Source of the DNA: VGJW01 sp035285595
Lineage (GTDB): Bacteria > Cyanobacteriota > Sericytochromatia > S15B-MN24 > VGJW01
Assembly: GCA_035285595.1 (NCBI GenBank)
Contig: JAYKGV010000061.1
Coordinates: forward strand, 1-64,000
DNA length: 64,000 nucleotides
Reading direction: 5' to 3'
Below the pieces are notes generated by a model. That model was given only the letters and a program-made list of their open reading frames with translations, had not been told where the DNA came from and searched no databases. This document shows positions 1 to 8,496 of the stretch, piece by piece. The first letter of the stretch is position 1. Each line of letters begins with the position of its first letter. The translations under genes and the position numbers were made by a program.

Positions 1-193
1 GGCAAGCCACTTCATCTGTCCTGCGGTCCACGCTGGACCCCGGGCGACACCTTGTGCCGCCATGCGGCCGAGGGCCGTCCCCCGTGGGTGTCTTCGACCC
101 TCAAGGGGCGGAACACCCTTTCTCAGACAGTGGGGCGCCTCGTTGCCGCGCGCGTGTGCGGCCGGAAAGGTGCACGGCCGGCGTGAGATCCGA

Positions 194-199
194 GATAAT
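194..199 (+). promoter_or_regulatory. Possible -10 element upstream of the amine oxidase
   Basis: GATAAT lies 43 bases before the preferred ATG at 243 and would place transcription start near 206. No convincing -35 is visible at the right spacing, so this is only a weak candidate. The 1-242 stretch holds nothing else that I can support. Confidence 0.25.
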
Positions 200-242
200 G
201 CCTTCTGTCCATAGACTGTCCTTCCCGAATGGAACCGTGACC

Positions 243-1784
243 ATGCCTGTCCGACCGGACTCCCTGACCTCGCGGGCTCTCCTCTGGGCGGTCACAGGCC
301 TTCTTCTGCCCGCCATCCTTGCCTTCGCTCCGGCTCGGGCAACGACCCAGGCCGTGGTCCCGGTCGCAACTGCCTCAATCGAGACCGATGTCGTCATCGT
401 GGGTGCAGGCCTCGCCGGGCTGACCGCTGCCTATCGACTGCATCAGGCGGGTTTGTCCGTGATCGTGCTCGAGCTGTCGGATCACCTGGGCGGTCGCATG
501 CGCTCGGCCAGCTATCCGGAGGGTGTAGGTGCCGAGGCAGGGCTCGAGGAATTCTGGAACAACAACCCGGCAGTTCACCTGCTGGAAGAGCTGGGGATCC
601 CCACGGAAGGTGCAGCGACGGCTTTCTCGAGCTTCGTGCACAAGGGACGTCTCTATCCCTTCGTCCAGGACACCAATGAGCAGTTCGTCGCCGCCACTCT
701 GGGGTCGCGGGACTATGCGAGGTTCAGGGCGTGGGATACCCGCATGCAGGCCATGTACAGGCGTCTTGAGGACGCGTGGCATCGCAACGCTCCTGTGCCC
801 AAGGACCTTGCACCGCTTCAGGACGTGTCATTCGCGGATTGGCTGCAGCGAAAGAGCGGTCTGTCCCCGCTGGCCATCGCGATGGTGAGGGCCGAAACTG
901 AGCCCGAATTCGGCACGGGTGCCGACCGGATCTCAGCGTTGGATGGCGTGGCCGAATGGCATATCTTCGCGGGAAAGGGCACGGGCTCTCGTCACGTCAT
1001 TGGGGGCAACCAGAGGTTGGCCGAGGTCCTGGCTGACCGAATTGGCCGTGAGCGTGTCCTGCCTGGCCATCAGGTCACCCGCATCCATCAGGACAAGGAG
1101 GGCAAGGGCGTCGAGGTCACGGCCCTCCGTACCAGAGACTACGCGATCCAGCACGTCCGTGCCCGGCACGTCGTGACCACCATGCCTCTGTTCCGACTTT
1201 ACGAAGTCCAGCTCGAACCCCCGCTCTCCCCCACGGTCCAGCAGGCGATAGGGACGCAAACCTGGGGGGCCTACTTTACGGCGCATGTGGTCCTTGATCG
1301 CAAGGCCCGTCGCTACTGGACCCGCAACGGCGAAGAGATGCTGCCGATCCTGACCGGGGGGCCCCTCGGGGTCATCTATGGGGGCCATGACCTAGTCGCC
1401 ACCCCCGACCATGCGGTCCTGAACCTGCTGGTGACGGGAGATGATGCCGAGCGTTTCAATGCGCGGACGGGTTCGCTCGACGACGTGCGACGCGAAATCT
1501 CCACGGCGCTCGAGCAGCAGTGGCCGGGCATTGGTCCGGCCATCAAGTACATGAATTTCGTTCGTTACCATCCGCGAGCCATCGCGGCCTGGCCTGTCGG
1601 ACGGTCTCGCTACGATGCGTTGTCCCGTGCATTGCGTACTCCCCAGGGCCGCTTCTATCTGGCTGGCGATTTCACCGAAGGCAGTCATTCGGACGGCGCC
1701 TCCTGGTCCGCCATCAGGGTCGTCAAGCAGATCTGCAAGCGTGAGGCCAAGCCTTTGCCACCCAATCTCGAGCCCCAGCCGTAG
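243..1784 (+). CDS. Exported FAD-dependent amine oxidase / flavoprotein oxidoreductase
   Basis: A 513-residue flavoprotein of the amine oxidase family. I chose the ATG at 243 because it gives a signal peptide (basic start, hydrophobic residues about 11-30, APARA-type cleavage) just before the dinucleotide-binding motif VIVGAGLAG at about residues 51-59. Longer in-frame starts at 54 and 198 would add a proline- and arginine-rich leader. Next comes the second FAD loop, a glutamate followed by GGRMRS. Near the C-terminus, FYLAGDFTEGSHSDGA is the usual FAD-closing segment. The family oxidises amines or desaturates isoprenoids, so the substrate cannot be read from sequence. The exported location argues against a carotenoid desaturase. 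The gene stands alone, 218 bases before the next one. Confidence 0.85.
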   Translation: MPVRPDSLTSRALLWAVTGLLLPAILAFAPARATTQAVVPVATASIETDVVIVGAGLAGLTAAYRLHQAGLSVIVLELSDHLGGRMRSASYPEGVGAEAGLEEFWNNNPAVHLLEELGIPTEGAATAFSSFVHKGRLYPFVQDTNEQFVAATLGSRDYARFRAWDTRMQAMYRRLEDAWHRNAPVPKDLAPLQDVSFADWLQRKSGLSPLAIAMVRAETEPEFGTGADRISALDGVAEWHIFAGKGTGSRHVIGGNQRLAEVLADRIGRERVLPGHQVTRIHQDKEGKGVEVTALRTRDYAIQHVRARHVVTTMPLFRLYEVQLEPPLSPTVQQAIGTQTWGAYFTAHVVLDRKARRYWTRNGEEMLPILTGGPLGVIYGGHDLVATPDHAVLNLLVTGDDAERFNARTGSLDDVRREISTALEQQWPGIGPAIKYMNFVRYHPRAIAAWPVGRSRYDALSRALRTPQGRFYLAGDFTEGSHSDGASWSAIRVVKQICKREAKPLPPNLEPQP

Positions 1785-1926
1785 CCGCTCGGGATAGCCA
1801 GGGCGCTTGGATACGGTGGTCTCCTGGATCGTGGACGGGTGGTTGCTCCCTGCAGCTGCAGTCAGCCGCGCCCGCGCCCGCGGGTGAGATCACAAAAGGA
1901 AATCTCTCGATGGTGATGCGGCCGTG

Positions 1927-1953
1927 CGTCCAAGGATGACCGACGCTTGGACG
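1927..1953. repeat. Inverted repeat between amine oxidase and glycosyltransferase
   Basis: CGTCCAAG (1927-1934) and CTTGGACG (1946-1953) form an 8-bp perfect stem with an 11-base loop. No T-run follows on either strand, so it may be an attenuator or operator rather than an intrinsic terminator. A separate palindrome, CTGCAGCTGCAG, lies near 1852-1863. The 1785-2002 gap holds no gene that I can support. Confidence 0.35.
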
Positions 1954-1982
1954 TGTGGCTCCGTCGATCCACAGGACAGGAC

Positions 1983-1991
1983 TGGTAGGAT
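1983..1991 (+). promoter_or_regulatory. Extended -10 promoter candidate for the glycosyltransferase
   Basis: TGGTAGGAT fits an extended -10 (TGn plus TAGGAT). It lies 11 bases before the ATG at 2003, so the leader would be only about 5 bases. No good -35 is visible, which is normal for extended -10 promoters. Confidence 0.35.
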
Positions 1992-2002
1992 GTCTTACGC
2001 CC

Positions 2003-2884
2003 ATGCACGCATCTGCTTCGCCACCCGGCTCTTGCGCCCTGCGCGACGTCACCCTCGTCATTCCCAATCTGAACGGGGCCGCTGTCTTGCCAGCCACCCT
2101 TTCTGCCCTGCCTGAGGCTGTAGGCTCGCTTTCGACGGTCACGGTACTGGTCGACAACGCCTCGAGCGATGACAGTGTGGCTTTGGTCAGGGACGGTTTT
2201 CCCGAGGTCTCGGTCTTGCAGAATCCCGAAAACCTGGGATTTGCGGCCGCTTGCAATCGTGGAGGCCGCCACGCGACGAGTCGATATGTTCTGTTGCTCA
2301 ACTCCGATGTGACGATGCTGCCGGCATCCCTCGAACGGTTGGTTGCGGTCATGGATGGCGACCCTACGCTCGGGGCGTTGTCGCCCCTGATGCACTGGCC
2401 GAACGGCCGGGTCCAGGGGCCTCCCATGCCCCCTTGGAGACGACGGGGCCCGGGCCTTGTCCGGATGAACTGGCTGCCGGGAACATGTCTTCTGCTTCGA
2501 CGCGAAGCGCTGGACGCCATCGGCTGGCTCGATGAGGGCTTTTTCTTTTACAACGAGGATATTGACCTTTCGTGGCGGCTGCGCAAGGCGGGTTGGACAA
2601 TCGCGTGTGCGCCCATGATTCACGTCCGTCATTACGAAGGCGCGGCGACGCGATCGGACCCTGCAGTTCTTGCCAGGGCCATTCGTGAGGGCTACGCAGG
2701 CAGTGTGCTTTTGGCCCGCAAGCACCACCCGTGGGCCGTGCCACTCGTGCGCTTCGGCATCAGTCTTGAGGTGCGCGGGCGTGCCTGGTGGGTGCAGATG
2801 CGAACGCGACGAGGCTTTAGGCCAACTCTACGGGAACAGGCCATCGTGGACTTGCTCCCGTCCCTCGACACGGCACTCCTCTGA
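2003..2884 (+). CDS. Family 2 glycosyltransferase (rhamnosyltransferase-like)
   Basis: A 293-residue GT2 enzyme. The N-terminal TLVIPNLNG strand, the nucleotide-binding LVDNASSDDS, the NPENLGFAAACNRG segment and the LLLNSDV metal-binding motif are all intact. The acceptor-side motif FFYNEDIDLSWRLRKAGW is typical of WbbL/RfbF-type rhamnosyl or galactofuranosyl transferases. No membrane segment is visible, so it should work at the cytoplasmic face of the inner membrane, transferring a sugar from a nucleotide-sugar to a lipid-linked or cell-surface glycan. I prefer the ATG at 2003 over the one at 1955, which would add 16 residues of non-conserved sequence. No polysaccharide cluster surrounds it. 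Confidence 0.88.
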   Translation: MHASASPPGSCALRDVTLVIPNLNGAAVLPATLSALPEAVGSLSTVTVLVDNASSDDSVALVRDGFPEVSVLQNPENLGFAAACNRGGRHATSRYVLLLNSDVTMLPASLERLVAVMDGDPTLGALSPLMHWPNGRVQGPPMPPWRRRGPGLVRMNWLPGTCLLLRREALDAIGWLDEGFFFYNEDIDLSWRLRKAGWTIACAPMIHVRHYEGAATRSDPAVLARAIREGYAGSVLLARKHHPWAVPLVRFGISLEVRGRAWWVQMRTRRGFRPTLREQAIVDLLPSLDTALL

Positions 2885-2924
2885 AGAACGGTGCGCGCAT
2901 CCGCTCACACACTTCCAAAAAGCT

Positions 2925-2962
2925 CCCGCGCCCCGTGTTCCATCAGGAAGGCGGGGCGCGGG
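2925..2962 (-). terminator. Intrinsic terminator of the propeller lipoprotein gene
   Basis: CCCGCGCCCCG (2925-2935) pairs perfectly over 11 bp with CGGGGCGCGGG (2952-2962) across a 16-base loop. Read on the minus strand, the stem is followed by AGCTTTTT, a classic rho-independent terminator for the gene ending at 2982. It may also block readthrough from the converging glycosyltransferase. Confidence 0.85.
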
Positions 2963-2981
2963 CGCATCGACCTCAATGGTC

Positions 2982-4055
2982 TCAGTTGTTCTGGACGGGA
3001 ACCTTCACGATACCCGGCTTCTTGACATCGCCGAAGGCAGCATTGATGACGTACACCGCGCTGTCCTTGGCGCTGTAGGCCACGCTGGATGGGAACGCGA
3101 ACAGTGAGCCACTCGCCACGACACTGACAACTCCGGCTGAGGTGACCTTGAGCAGCGCGTTCTGCTGATTCGAGGCCACGTAGAAGCTGCCGTTGGGACC
3201 GGGAGCCACTCCGTCTGCACCATTGAAGGTGGCGCAGTTCGACGGGACAACGAAGGAGCTATCCCCCGCGGTGCCATCGCCCTTCCGGGCAACCTTGACC
3301 ATCTGGGCCCGATCGGAGTTGGTGAAGTAGACAGCTTCGTCGGTGGCGTGGATTCCATTTGCTCCGATGCCAAAGCCAGTGGCGCAGGAAGAACTGGCAT
3401 CACCGTCGGTAAGGCCCGGTTCGCTGAACCACGAGGAGACATCTCCTGATGCAGAGACAGTTTGGATCTGGCCAAACGAGTTGCTGACGAAGCAGGTGCC
3501 ATCTGGGGCGAACGAAAGGCCGTTCGGAAAGCCTGCCACCTGTGTCCGCAAGGCTGCAACCGAACCGCCCTTCGCCAAGCGGTAGATACCAGATGTATAG
3601 GCAGGACCGAAGGAGGTCACCGCGATATCCAGGTTCTCGGCTGCATCGAAGGCCAGTCCGACGACATAGATATCCTGACGCCCCTGCGGAAACTGAGCCA
3701 GGACGCCAACTTCCGTGGTGGTGCCATCTGCAAGGCTGACTTTCAGAATCTTGCCTGCGACCGTGGCGGTGTAAGCAAAAGCACCTGCCTTGTCCAGCGT
3801 GAGGCCCTCTCCGAGCTCTCCCTTGTTCACGTCAAAATTCGCCACGATCGAAGGCGGCTGCAGCGTGGGAGCCGGCGTGGGGCTGCTTGCAGGAGCCGGC
3901 GAAGGCGTGACCTGTGCCACCGGCGTGGGGCTGCTTGTAGGAGTCGAGGACGGGGTGGCGGTGGTTGTCGAAGCGGGAGCGCAGGCTGCCAGCCCAACGG
4001 AGTACGCCAAGGCAAGCGGTACGAAACCGTGAATGGCTTTGGAAACTAACTGCAA
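2982..4055 (-). CDS. Lipoprotein with SMP-30/NHL-like beta-propeller
   Basis: A 357-residue lipoprotein. I chose a TTG start at 4055 because a good AGGAG lies 8 bases upstream and it gives a short signal peptide ending in the lipobox LAAC. The upstream ATG at 4109 would add 18 residues and spoil the signal. After the lipid-anchored Cys comes a Thr/Ser/Pro linker of about 45 residues. The remaining ~300 residues form repeated strands with propeller-like phrases (GLTLDKAGAFAYT, GLSFAPDGTCFVSN, VAPGPNGSFYVAS), as in gluconolactonase/SMP-30 or NHL proteins. The catalytic metal ligands of SMP-30 cannot be assigned with certainty, so it may be a non-enzymatic binding propeller. Confidence 0.8.
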   Translation of the reverse strand: MQLVSKAIHGFVPLALAYSVGLAACAPASTTTATPSSTPTSSPTPVAQVTPSPAPASSPTPAPTLQPPSIVANFDVNKGELGEGLTLDKAGAFAYTATVAGKILKVSLADGTTTEVGVLAQFPQGRQDIYVVGLAFDAAENLDIAVTSFGPAYTSGIYRLAKGGSVAALRTQVAGFPNGLSFAPDGTCFVSNSFGQIQTVSASGDVSSWFSEPGLTDGDASSSCATGFGIGANGIHATDEAVYFTNSDRAQMVKVARKGDGTAGDSSFVVPSNCATFNGADGVAPGPNGSFYVASNQQNALLKVTSAGVVSVVASGSLFAFPSSVAYSAKDSAVYVINAAFGDVKKPGIVKVPVQNN

Positions 4056-4145
4056 GGGACTCTCCTGTAGGGTCACGGACAGTATACAAACGGACCTAAC
4101 CGATAGCACGCAGATCCAAAATTGGCGAGAGGCAGCTCAATTGGA

Positions 4146-4181
4146 ACACCCCCTGCTCCCGAAACCGGAAACAGGGGGTGT
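4146..4181 (-). terminator. Terminator downstream of fadE
   Basis: ACACCCCCTG (4146-4155) and CAGGGGGTGT (4172-4181) form a perfect 10-bp stem with a 16-base loop. It lies just beyond the 3' end of the minus-strand fadE gene. On that strand it is followed by TTCCAATT, a weak U-tract, so termination efficiency is uncertain. Confidence 0.65.
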
Positions 4182-4198
4182 CTTGGTCCGAAGGCGCG

Positions 4199-6682
4199 CT
4201 ACCGCCGCCCGGAAACCGCCTCCCGCACCGGGCTGGAGTGGATCTCCCGGGGACGCCGGGGGAAGCTCTCCTTCGGGAAGCTGTCCACCTGGATGGCGTC
4301 GTCGCGGAAGGCATCCGCCCGGTCCATCAGGGCCTTGTCTTCGGCCGTCAGGATGCCGGCCTCGAGCGCCCGTTCCACCTGCGTCTGCTCGGGGAACTTG
4401 TTCAGCTTGCGGCTGCGCAGGGCTTCCTTCAGCTTGCGGACGGCAGGTTGTGCGGCCACGACGGCGTCAAGCGCCTCTTCGTACAGCCCAAGCCCGGGCT
4501 CGCCCGCCTTGGGGATGTAGATATCCCGCGTCAGATCCAGCCGCTCCTGCCGGTCGTCCAACAAGGCACGGGCCACCTTGCCTCCGACGCGATCGGAAGG
4601 CAGCTTGTAGCGACGGCCAGTTGGGAAGACGGCGAGCCGCAGCGCCCAGGCGGCCGGTCGGAACGGCAGGTTGGCGAGGAAACCATCCAGGGCCTCCTGG
4701 ATTTGATAGAGTGCGTACTGCACGCTCCAGTCTAGGAACGGCTCATGTTCGGGCTTGCTGCCCTCATCGACGAACCGCTTGACCGCGGCTGTTGCCATGT
4801 AGTTGTAGGCCAAGGCATCCGCCAGGCGTCCCGACAGTTTCTGCGCACCCTTCAGCGAACCGCCCAGCGTGCCCATCGCGGCATCGGAGCACAAGGCGAA
4901 GGCGGCTGACAGGCGAGTCAGTTGGCCCAGATAATGGGCCACCTTGGGGTGCCGCGCCTGACCTGGTCGTGCCCAGGCGCCATCCACCAAGCCCAGCAGC
5001 AGCGATCGGATCCCGTTGCTGAAGACGAAGTTGATGTGACCCCAGAAGGCTCCGTCGAACTTGGCGACGTTCTTTTCTGCGCACGCCCGCATTTCCGTCT
5101 GGACAAAGGGATGGCAACGAATGGCACCCTGCCCGAAGACAATCAGCGTCCGGGTGAGGATATTGGCCCCCTCCACCGTGATGCCGATGGGCGTGCTCAG
5201 GTAGGCTCTGGCGATGACATTCCGTTCGCCTTGACTTATGCCTGCGCCCGCCACGATATCCATGGCGTCGTTGACGATCTGACGCTGCGTCTCCGTCGAC
5301 CAGCGCTTGGCAATCGCCGAGATGACGCTGGGCTTCTCGCCCGAATCCACGGCTCCCGCGGTGAGCCGCCGCATGCCATCCATCAGGTAGGTCAGGCCGC
5401 CGATGCGTGCCAAGGGTTCCTCGATGCCCTCGAAGCGGCCGATGGGCATGTCGAACTGCTCGCGGATGGTGGCATAGGCTCCCGCGGCCCGCACGCAGCC
5501 TTGTGCCGCGGCGCTCGCGGAAGCAGGCAGGGAGATCGATCTCCCGGCAGCCAGGCACTCCATCAGCATGCGCCAACCTTGGCCGGCCATCTTCTGGCCG
5601 CCGATGATGAAGTCGAGCGGCACAAACACATCCGTGCCGAAGGTCGGTCCATTCATGAAGCTGTTGCCCAGCGGGTCATGCCGGTCGCCGATCTCGATGC
5701 CGGCAAGGTCCGCAGGTACGAGGGCGCAGGTGATGCCCAGATCGTCCTTTTCGCCGATCAGATGGTCGGGATCAAGCAGCTTGAAGGCGAGGCCCAGCAC
5801 GGTGGCGATCGGCGCCAGGGTGATATAGCGCTTGCGCCAGTTGAGCCTCATGCCCAGCACTTCCTTGCCTTCCCACATCCCACGGCAGACGACGCCCGTC
5901 GACTGGGTGCCGCCCGCGTCCGAGCCGGCCTCGGGCCCCGTGAGGGCGAAGCAGGGGACCTCTTCGCCGATCGCGAGTCGGGGTAGGTAATAGTTTTTCT
6001 GGTCTTCGGTGCCGTAGTGCAGCAGCAGCTCCGCCGGACCCAGCGAGTTGGGCACCATGACCGTGACGGCGGCCGTACCGTTGCGGCTGCCCAACTTGAC
6101 GATGACGGCCGACTGCGCGGCCGCCGAGAACTCGAGGCCGCCATAGGCCTTGGGAATGATCATCCCCAGGAACTTTTCGCGCTTCAGGAAGTCCCACACC
6201 TCCTTGGGCAGATCGCCTGACTGCTCGGCCTCGAAGTCCTTGATCATGCTGCAGACCTTTTCGACCGGACCATCCAGGAAGGCCTGTTCCTCGGCGGAGA
6301 GTGGCTGGACGCGGAAGTCGAGCAACTTGCCCCAGTCGGGGTTACCCGAGAAGATCTGCCCGTCCCACCATACCGTCCCGGCCTCGAGGGCAATGCGCTC
6401 GGTCTCGCCCATGCGGGGCAGGATGGTCGTGACGAACTTCATGATGCCGCCCGACAGGAGGGAACGCCGTACGGGCGCCACACCAAACAGCACCGCGGCC
6501 GAGGCCCATAGTCCGGCGGCGACCTGGAAGCCCGTGGAATCGGCGCCGCCCTGCGACCACCATATGCCGAGGCCTGCAGCACCCGGTGCGACCCACGCCC
6601 AGTATCCCTGCCGCGCATAGAGAAGTGCAACGGCCAGCACGGCCATGCCTCCCCAGGTCGCGGCGACCCAATATTCCGTCAT
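4199..6682 (-). CDS. fadE: Membrane-associated acyl-CoA dehydrogenase FadE
   Basis: An 827-residue acyl-CoA dehydrogenase of the long FadE type (E. coli FadE is 814), catalysing the first step of fatty-acid beta-oxidation. The N-terminus holds two or three hydrophobic segments (about residues 5-75), which anchor it to the membrane. The FAD-dependent core follows, with CFALTGPEAGSDAGG and, late in the core, TVEGANILTRTLIVFGQGA, which contains the FadE active-site region. A FadE-specific C-terminal extension completes the protein. The ATG at 6682 overlaps the tetR stop as ATGA, so the two genes are translationally coupled and the downstream enzyme is very probably repressed by that TetR protein. 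A terminator hairpin follows the stop. Confidence 0.95.
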   Translation of the reverse strand: MTEYWVAATWGGMAVLAVALLYARQGYWAWVAPGAAGLGIWWSQGGADSTGFQVAAGLWASAAVLFGVAPVRRSLLSGGIMKFVTTILPRMGETERIALEAGTVWWDGQIFSGNPDWGKLLDFRVQPLSAEEQAFLDGPVEKVCSMIKDFEAEQSGDLPKEVWDFLKREKFLGMIIPKAYGGLEFSAAAQSAVIVKLGSRNGTAAVTVMVPNSLGPAELLLHYGTEDQKNYYLPRLAIGEEVPCFALTGPEAGSDAGGTQSTGVVCRGMWEGKEVLGMRLNWRKRYITLAPIATVLGLAFKLLDPDHLIGEKDDLGITCALVPADLAGIEIGDRHDPLGNSFMNGPTFGTDVFVPLDFIIGGQKMAGQGWRMLMECLAAGRSISLPASASAAAQGCVRAAGAYATIREQFDMPIGRFEGIEEPLARIGGLTYLMDGMRRLTAGAVDSGEKPSVISAIAKRWSTETQRQIVNDAMDIVAGAGISQGERNVIARAYLSTPIGITVEGANILTRTLIVFGQGAIRCHPFVQTEMRACAEKNVAKFDGAFWGHINFVFSNGIRSLLLGLVDGAWARPGQARHPKVAHYLGQLTRLSAAFALCSDAAMGTLGGSLKGAQKLSGRLADALAYNYMATAAVKRFVDEGSKPEHEPFLDWSVQYALYQIQEALDGFLANLPFRPAAWALRLAVFPTGRRYKLPSDRVGGKVARALLDDRQERLDLTRDIYIPKAGEPGLGLYEEALDAVVAAQPAVRKLKEALRSRKLNKFPEQTQVERALEAGILTAEDKALMDRADAFRDDAIQVDSFPKESFPRRPREIHSSPVREAVSGRR

Positions 6683-7347
6683 GACTGATGGCCTCCTAGG
6701 GGCATCGTTTGGGGAAGAGAGGTGCCGTTGCCGTCCGTGCGGGCGGCTGCGGGAGCAAACCACTGCCGCAGGCTGCTGCGGAAGAGGTCGTATTCGGAAC
6801 TGTCCTCGAGGGCACGCGCCATCGTGAGCGCTCCCTCGTACAGCCAGAAGAACATCCGGGCCAGGACCTCGGGTGGCAGGTCGCCGCGAACCTCGCCCAG
6901 CTCCTGGCCTCGGGCAAGGTGACGAGCCACGCGCTCACGCAACACCACCATGGATTGCCGGGCCATGTCGGCCACGGCCCGGTCGGCGTGGCGCGTCTCC
7001 ATCGCGACGTTGGTGAACAGGCATCCGACGAAGGTGTCCGTGTCGTCGACGAACAGCCGCCGTAACCTACGGGCAAACTCCTCGAGGCTCGACAGAGTGT
7101 CCGGACCCTCCGCGAAGGACCGTTCCATGACTCGCTCCTCGACGTAGCGCAGGGCCTCCTGCTGGACGGCTTCGAAGAGCTCCCGCTTGCTGGGGAAGTG
7201 GTAGGTCAGGTTGCCTTTGGAAAGTCCAGCAGCGGCCGAGACCTGCTGGATCGACGTTCCTGCATAGCCGTGCTTGCGAAACAACTCGGCCGCCGCGGCG
7301 ACGATGGCGGAAGGCGTCGCGGAAGGGAGCGCGGAAAGACGTGCCAT
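6679..7347 (-). CDS. TetR-family repressor, likely fatty-acid-responsive
   Basis: A 222-residue TetR/AcrR regulator. The N-terminal helix-turn-helix is clear (AAAELFRKHGYAGTSIQQV then AAGLSKGNLTYHFPSK, about residues 18-55). The C-terminal ligand domain is diverged, as is usual. It is the first gene of a two-gene operon and overlaps fadE by ATGA. A promoter with a perfect palindrome over its -10 lies directly upstream, which fits autorepression with acyl-CoA or fatty acid as inducer, by analogy with FadR/PsrA-type TetR proteins. The ligand is inferred only from the neighbour. Confidence 0.9.
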   Translation of the reverse strand: MARLSALPSATPSAIVAAAAELFRKHGYAGTSIQQVSAAAGLSKGNLTYHFPSKRELFEAVQQEALRYVEERVMERSFAEGPDTLSSLEEFARRLRRLFVDDTDTFVGCLFTNVAMETRHADRAVADMARQSMVVLRERVARHLARGQELGEVRGDLPPEVLARMFFWLYEGALTMARALEDSSEYDLFRSSLRQWFAPAAARTDGNGTSLPQTMPLGGHQS

Positions 7348-7350
7348 TTG

Positions 7351-7377
7351 TACGAGCGTCCTAATAGGACAACCGTA
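7351..7377 (-). promoter_or_regulatory. Palindromic operator overlapping the tetR-fadE -10
   Basis: GTCCTAATAGGAC (7358-7370) is a perfect 13-base palindrome centred on 7364. Symmetry resumes further out with TAC at 7351-7353 and GTA at 7375-7377. The site covers the -10 element and the transcription start and ends four bases before the tetR start codon, as expected for an autoregulating TetR repressor. Confidence 0.75.
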
Positions 7378-7400
7378 CTAGGGTGTTCGGAAAGTGTCAA
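7372..7400 (-). promoter_or_regulatory. Promoter of tetR-fadE
   Basis: On the minus strand a perfect TTGACA -35 (7400-7395) is separated by exactly 17 bases from TACGGT (7377-7372). Transcription would start near 7365, giving an ~18-base leader. This is the best-matching sigma-70-type promoter in the window. Confidence 0.75.
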
Positions 7401-7479
7401 GCCCTTGGTTCAGGAACGCCAGCCGCGACCACAGAACCCTCCGCCACCCATGGGCAGGGGTTCGGAGCGGTCAGGTCTA

Positions 7480-8460
7480 TCAGGGCTGGGAGGGCGGACG
7501 CGCGGGAGTCGTCTGTGCCGAACTGGAAGCCAGGATGGCGGCCGCCTCGGCTGCCCGACGGACCAATCCCTCCCAATTGACAAGGATCGCTTCGGCACGT
7601 GCGACGCTAGCGGGCGAGATGGCGTTCAGCTGTTGCGCCCCGCGCAACGTGGCCGCCTCGGGAATCCACGCGGTATCCCGTGCCGTCAGGACGTAGCTTT
7701 CAATCGAGTTGTCAGGCCGCTTGCGGGTGACCTTGCCCGCCATCGCGGAAGGATCATCCTCGAACTCGACCAACACCACGGCCTCGCCGGTGTTGGACAG
7801 TCGTTGCCGTTCATGCACCCTGACACGGATGTCCCTGGCGGGCACCATCTGCCAGAAGATCAGGTCCGTCTGGCCGAGCTCCTCTGCCGTGCTGGCGAGC
7901 CGGATGGGCTCGTTCGGACGCTCCGGGATGATCACCACGTCCAGTCGCGGAATCGGCGTGAGTGTCTGTGGCAGCTGCATCGCAGGGTTGGGTAATGCCT
8001 GCGGCAAGCTAGCGGAGGCACCCGCCTGTGGCAGGCTGATGGGCCGCGGGGGGGGGTAGTAAGTGGCCACGGCCGTGACGGGGCTGTTGGGATCCTGAGG
8101 CACGACGACACTTTCCGTAGCGGCCACACTGTCCGTTCCACCCTGGACGGCGACACTGTCCGTGGCAGGGCCCGGGGTCACCAGTGGCGGGGGCGTGTCG
8201 GTGGGAATCGGCGGCGGAGCGAAGAACACGCTCTGGATCAGGAGATACAACCCGAAGACCATCGCCCCGATGGCTCCGATGGCGACCGGAATCAGCGCCG
8301 GAAGATTCTTGGGGTCAAGCGGGTTCAGATTCTGCTTGCGTCGCTTGCGAGGCCGGGCAGGGGCGGGTTCCGGTCGCTCCTCGCCTTCGGACGCCGGCGG
8401 ATTCTCCTCGGCTTCCTTCCCCTTGTTGGCAAGGTTCTTGAGCTGCTCCAGGAAGTTCAT
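7480..8460 (-). CDS. Membrane-anchored protein of unknown function, proline-rich linker
   Basis: A 326-residue protein that I do not recognise. Residues 1-50 are charged and basic, including RPRKRRKQNL. One membrane helix follows at about 54-76 (LIPVAIGAIGAMVFGLYLLI). A Pro/Ala/Ser-rich stretch of about 90 residues then leads to a ~150-residue compact domain beginning near LDVVIIPERPNEP. The linker contains imperfect repeats of TDSVA / TESVV. The topology is probably N-terminus inside with the C-terminal domain in the periplasm. It lies 36 bases after malQ in the same direction, with no strong Shine-Dalgarno sequence before its ATG. No catalytic motif is visible. Confidence 0.7.
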   Translation of the reverse strand: MNFLEQLKNLANKGKEAEENPPASEGEERPEPAPARPRKRRKQNLNPLDPKNLPALIPVAIGAIGAMVFGLYLLIQSVFFAPPPIPTDTPPPLVTPGPATDSVAVQGGTDSVAATESVVVPQDPNSPVTAVATYYPPPRPISLPQAGASASLPQALPNPAMQLPQTLTPIPRLDVVIIPERPNEPIRLASTAEELGQTDLIFWQMVPARDIRVRVHERQRLSNTGEAVVLVEFEDDPSAMAGKVTRKRPDNSIESYVLTARDTAWIPEAATLRGAQQLNAISPASVARAEAILVNWEGLVRRAAEAAAILASSSAQTTPARPPSQP

Positions 8461-8496
8461 GGCTTCAATCTAGCACGTTCACGCGTGACCCGTCCG

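Noticed and set aside
7930..8180. Short direct repeats (GACACTGTCCGT-like) as a regulatory array
   Set aside because: They lie inside the coding frame and encode repeated TDSVA / TESVV linker residues, so they are a protein linker repeat.
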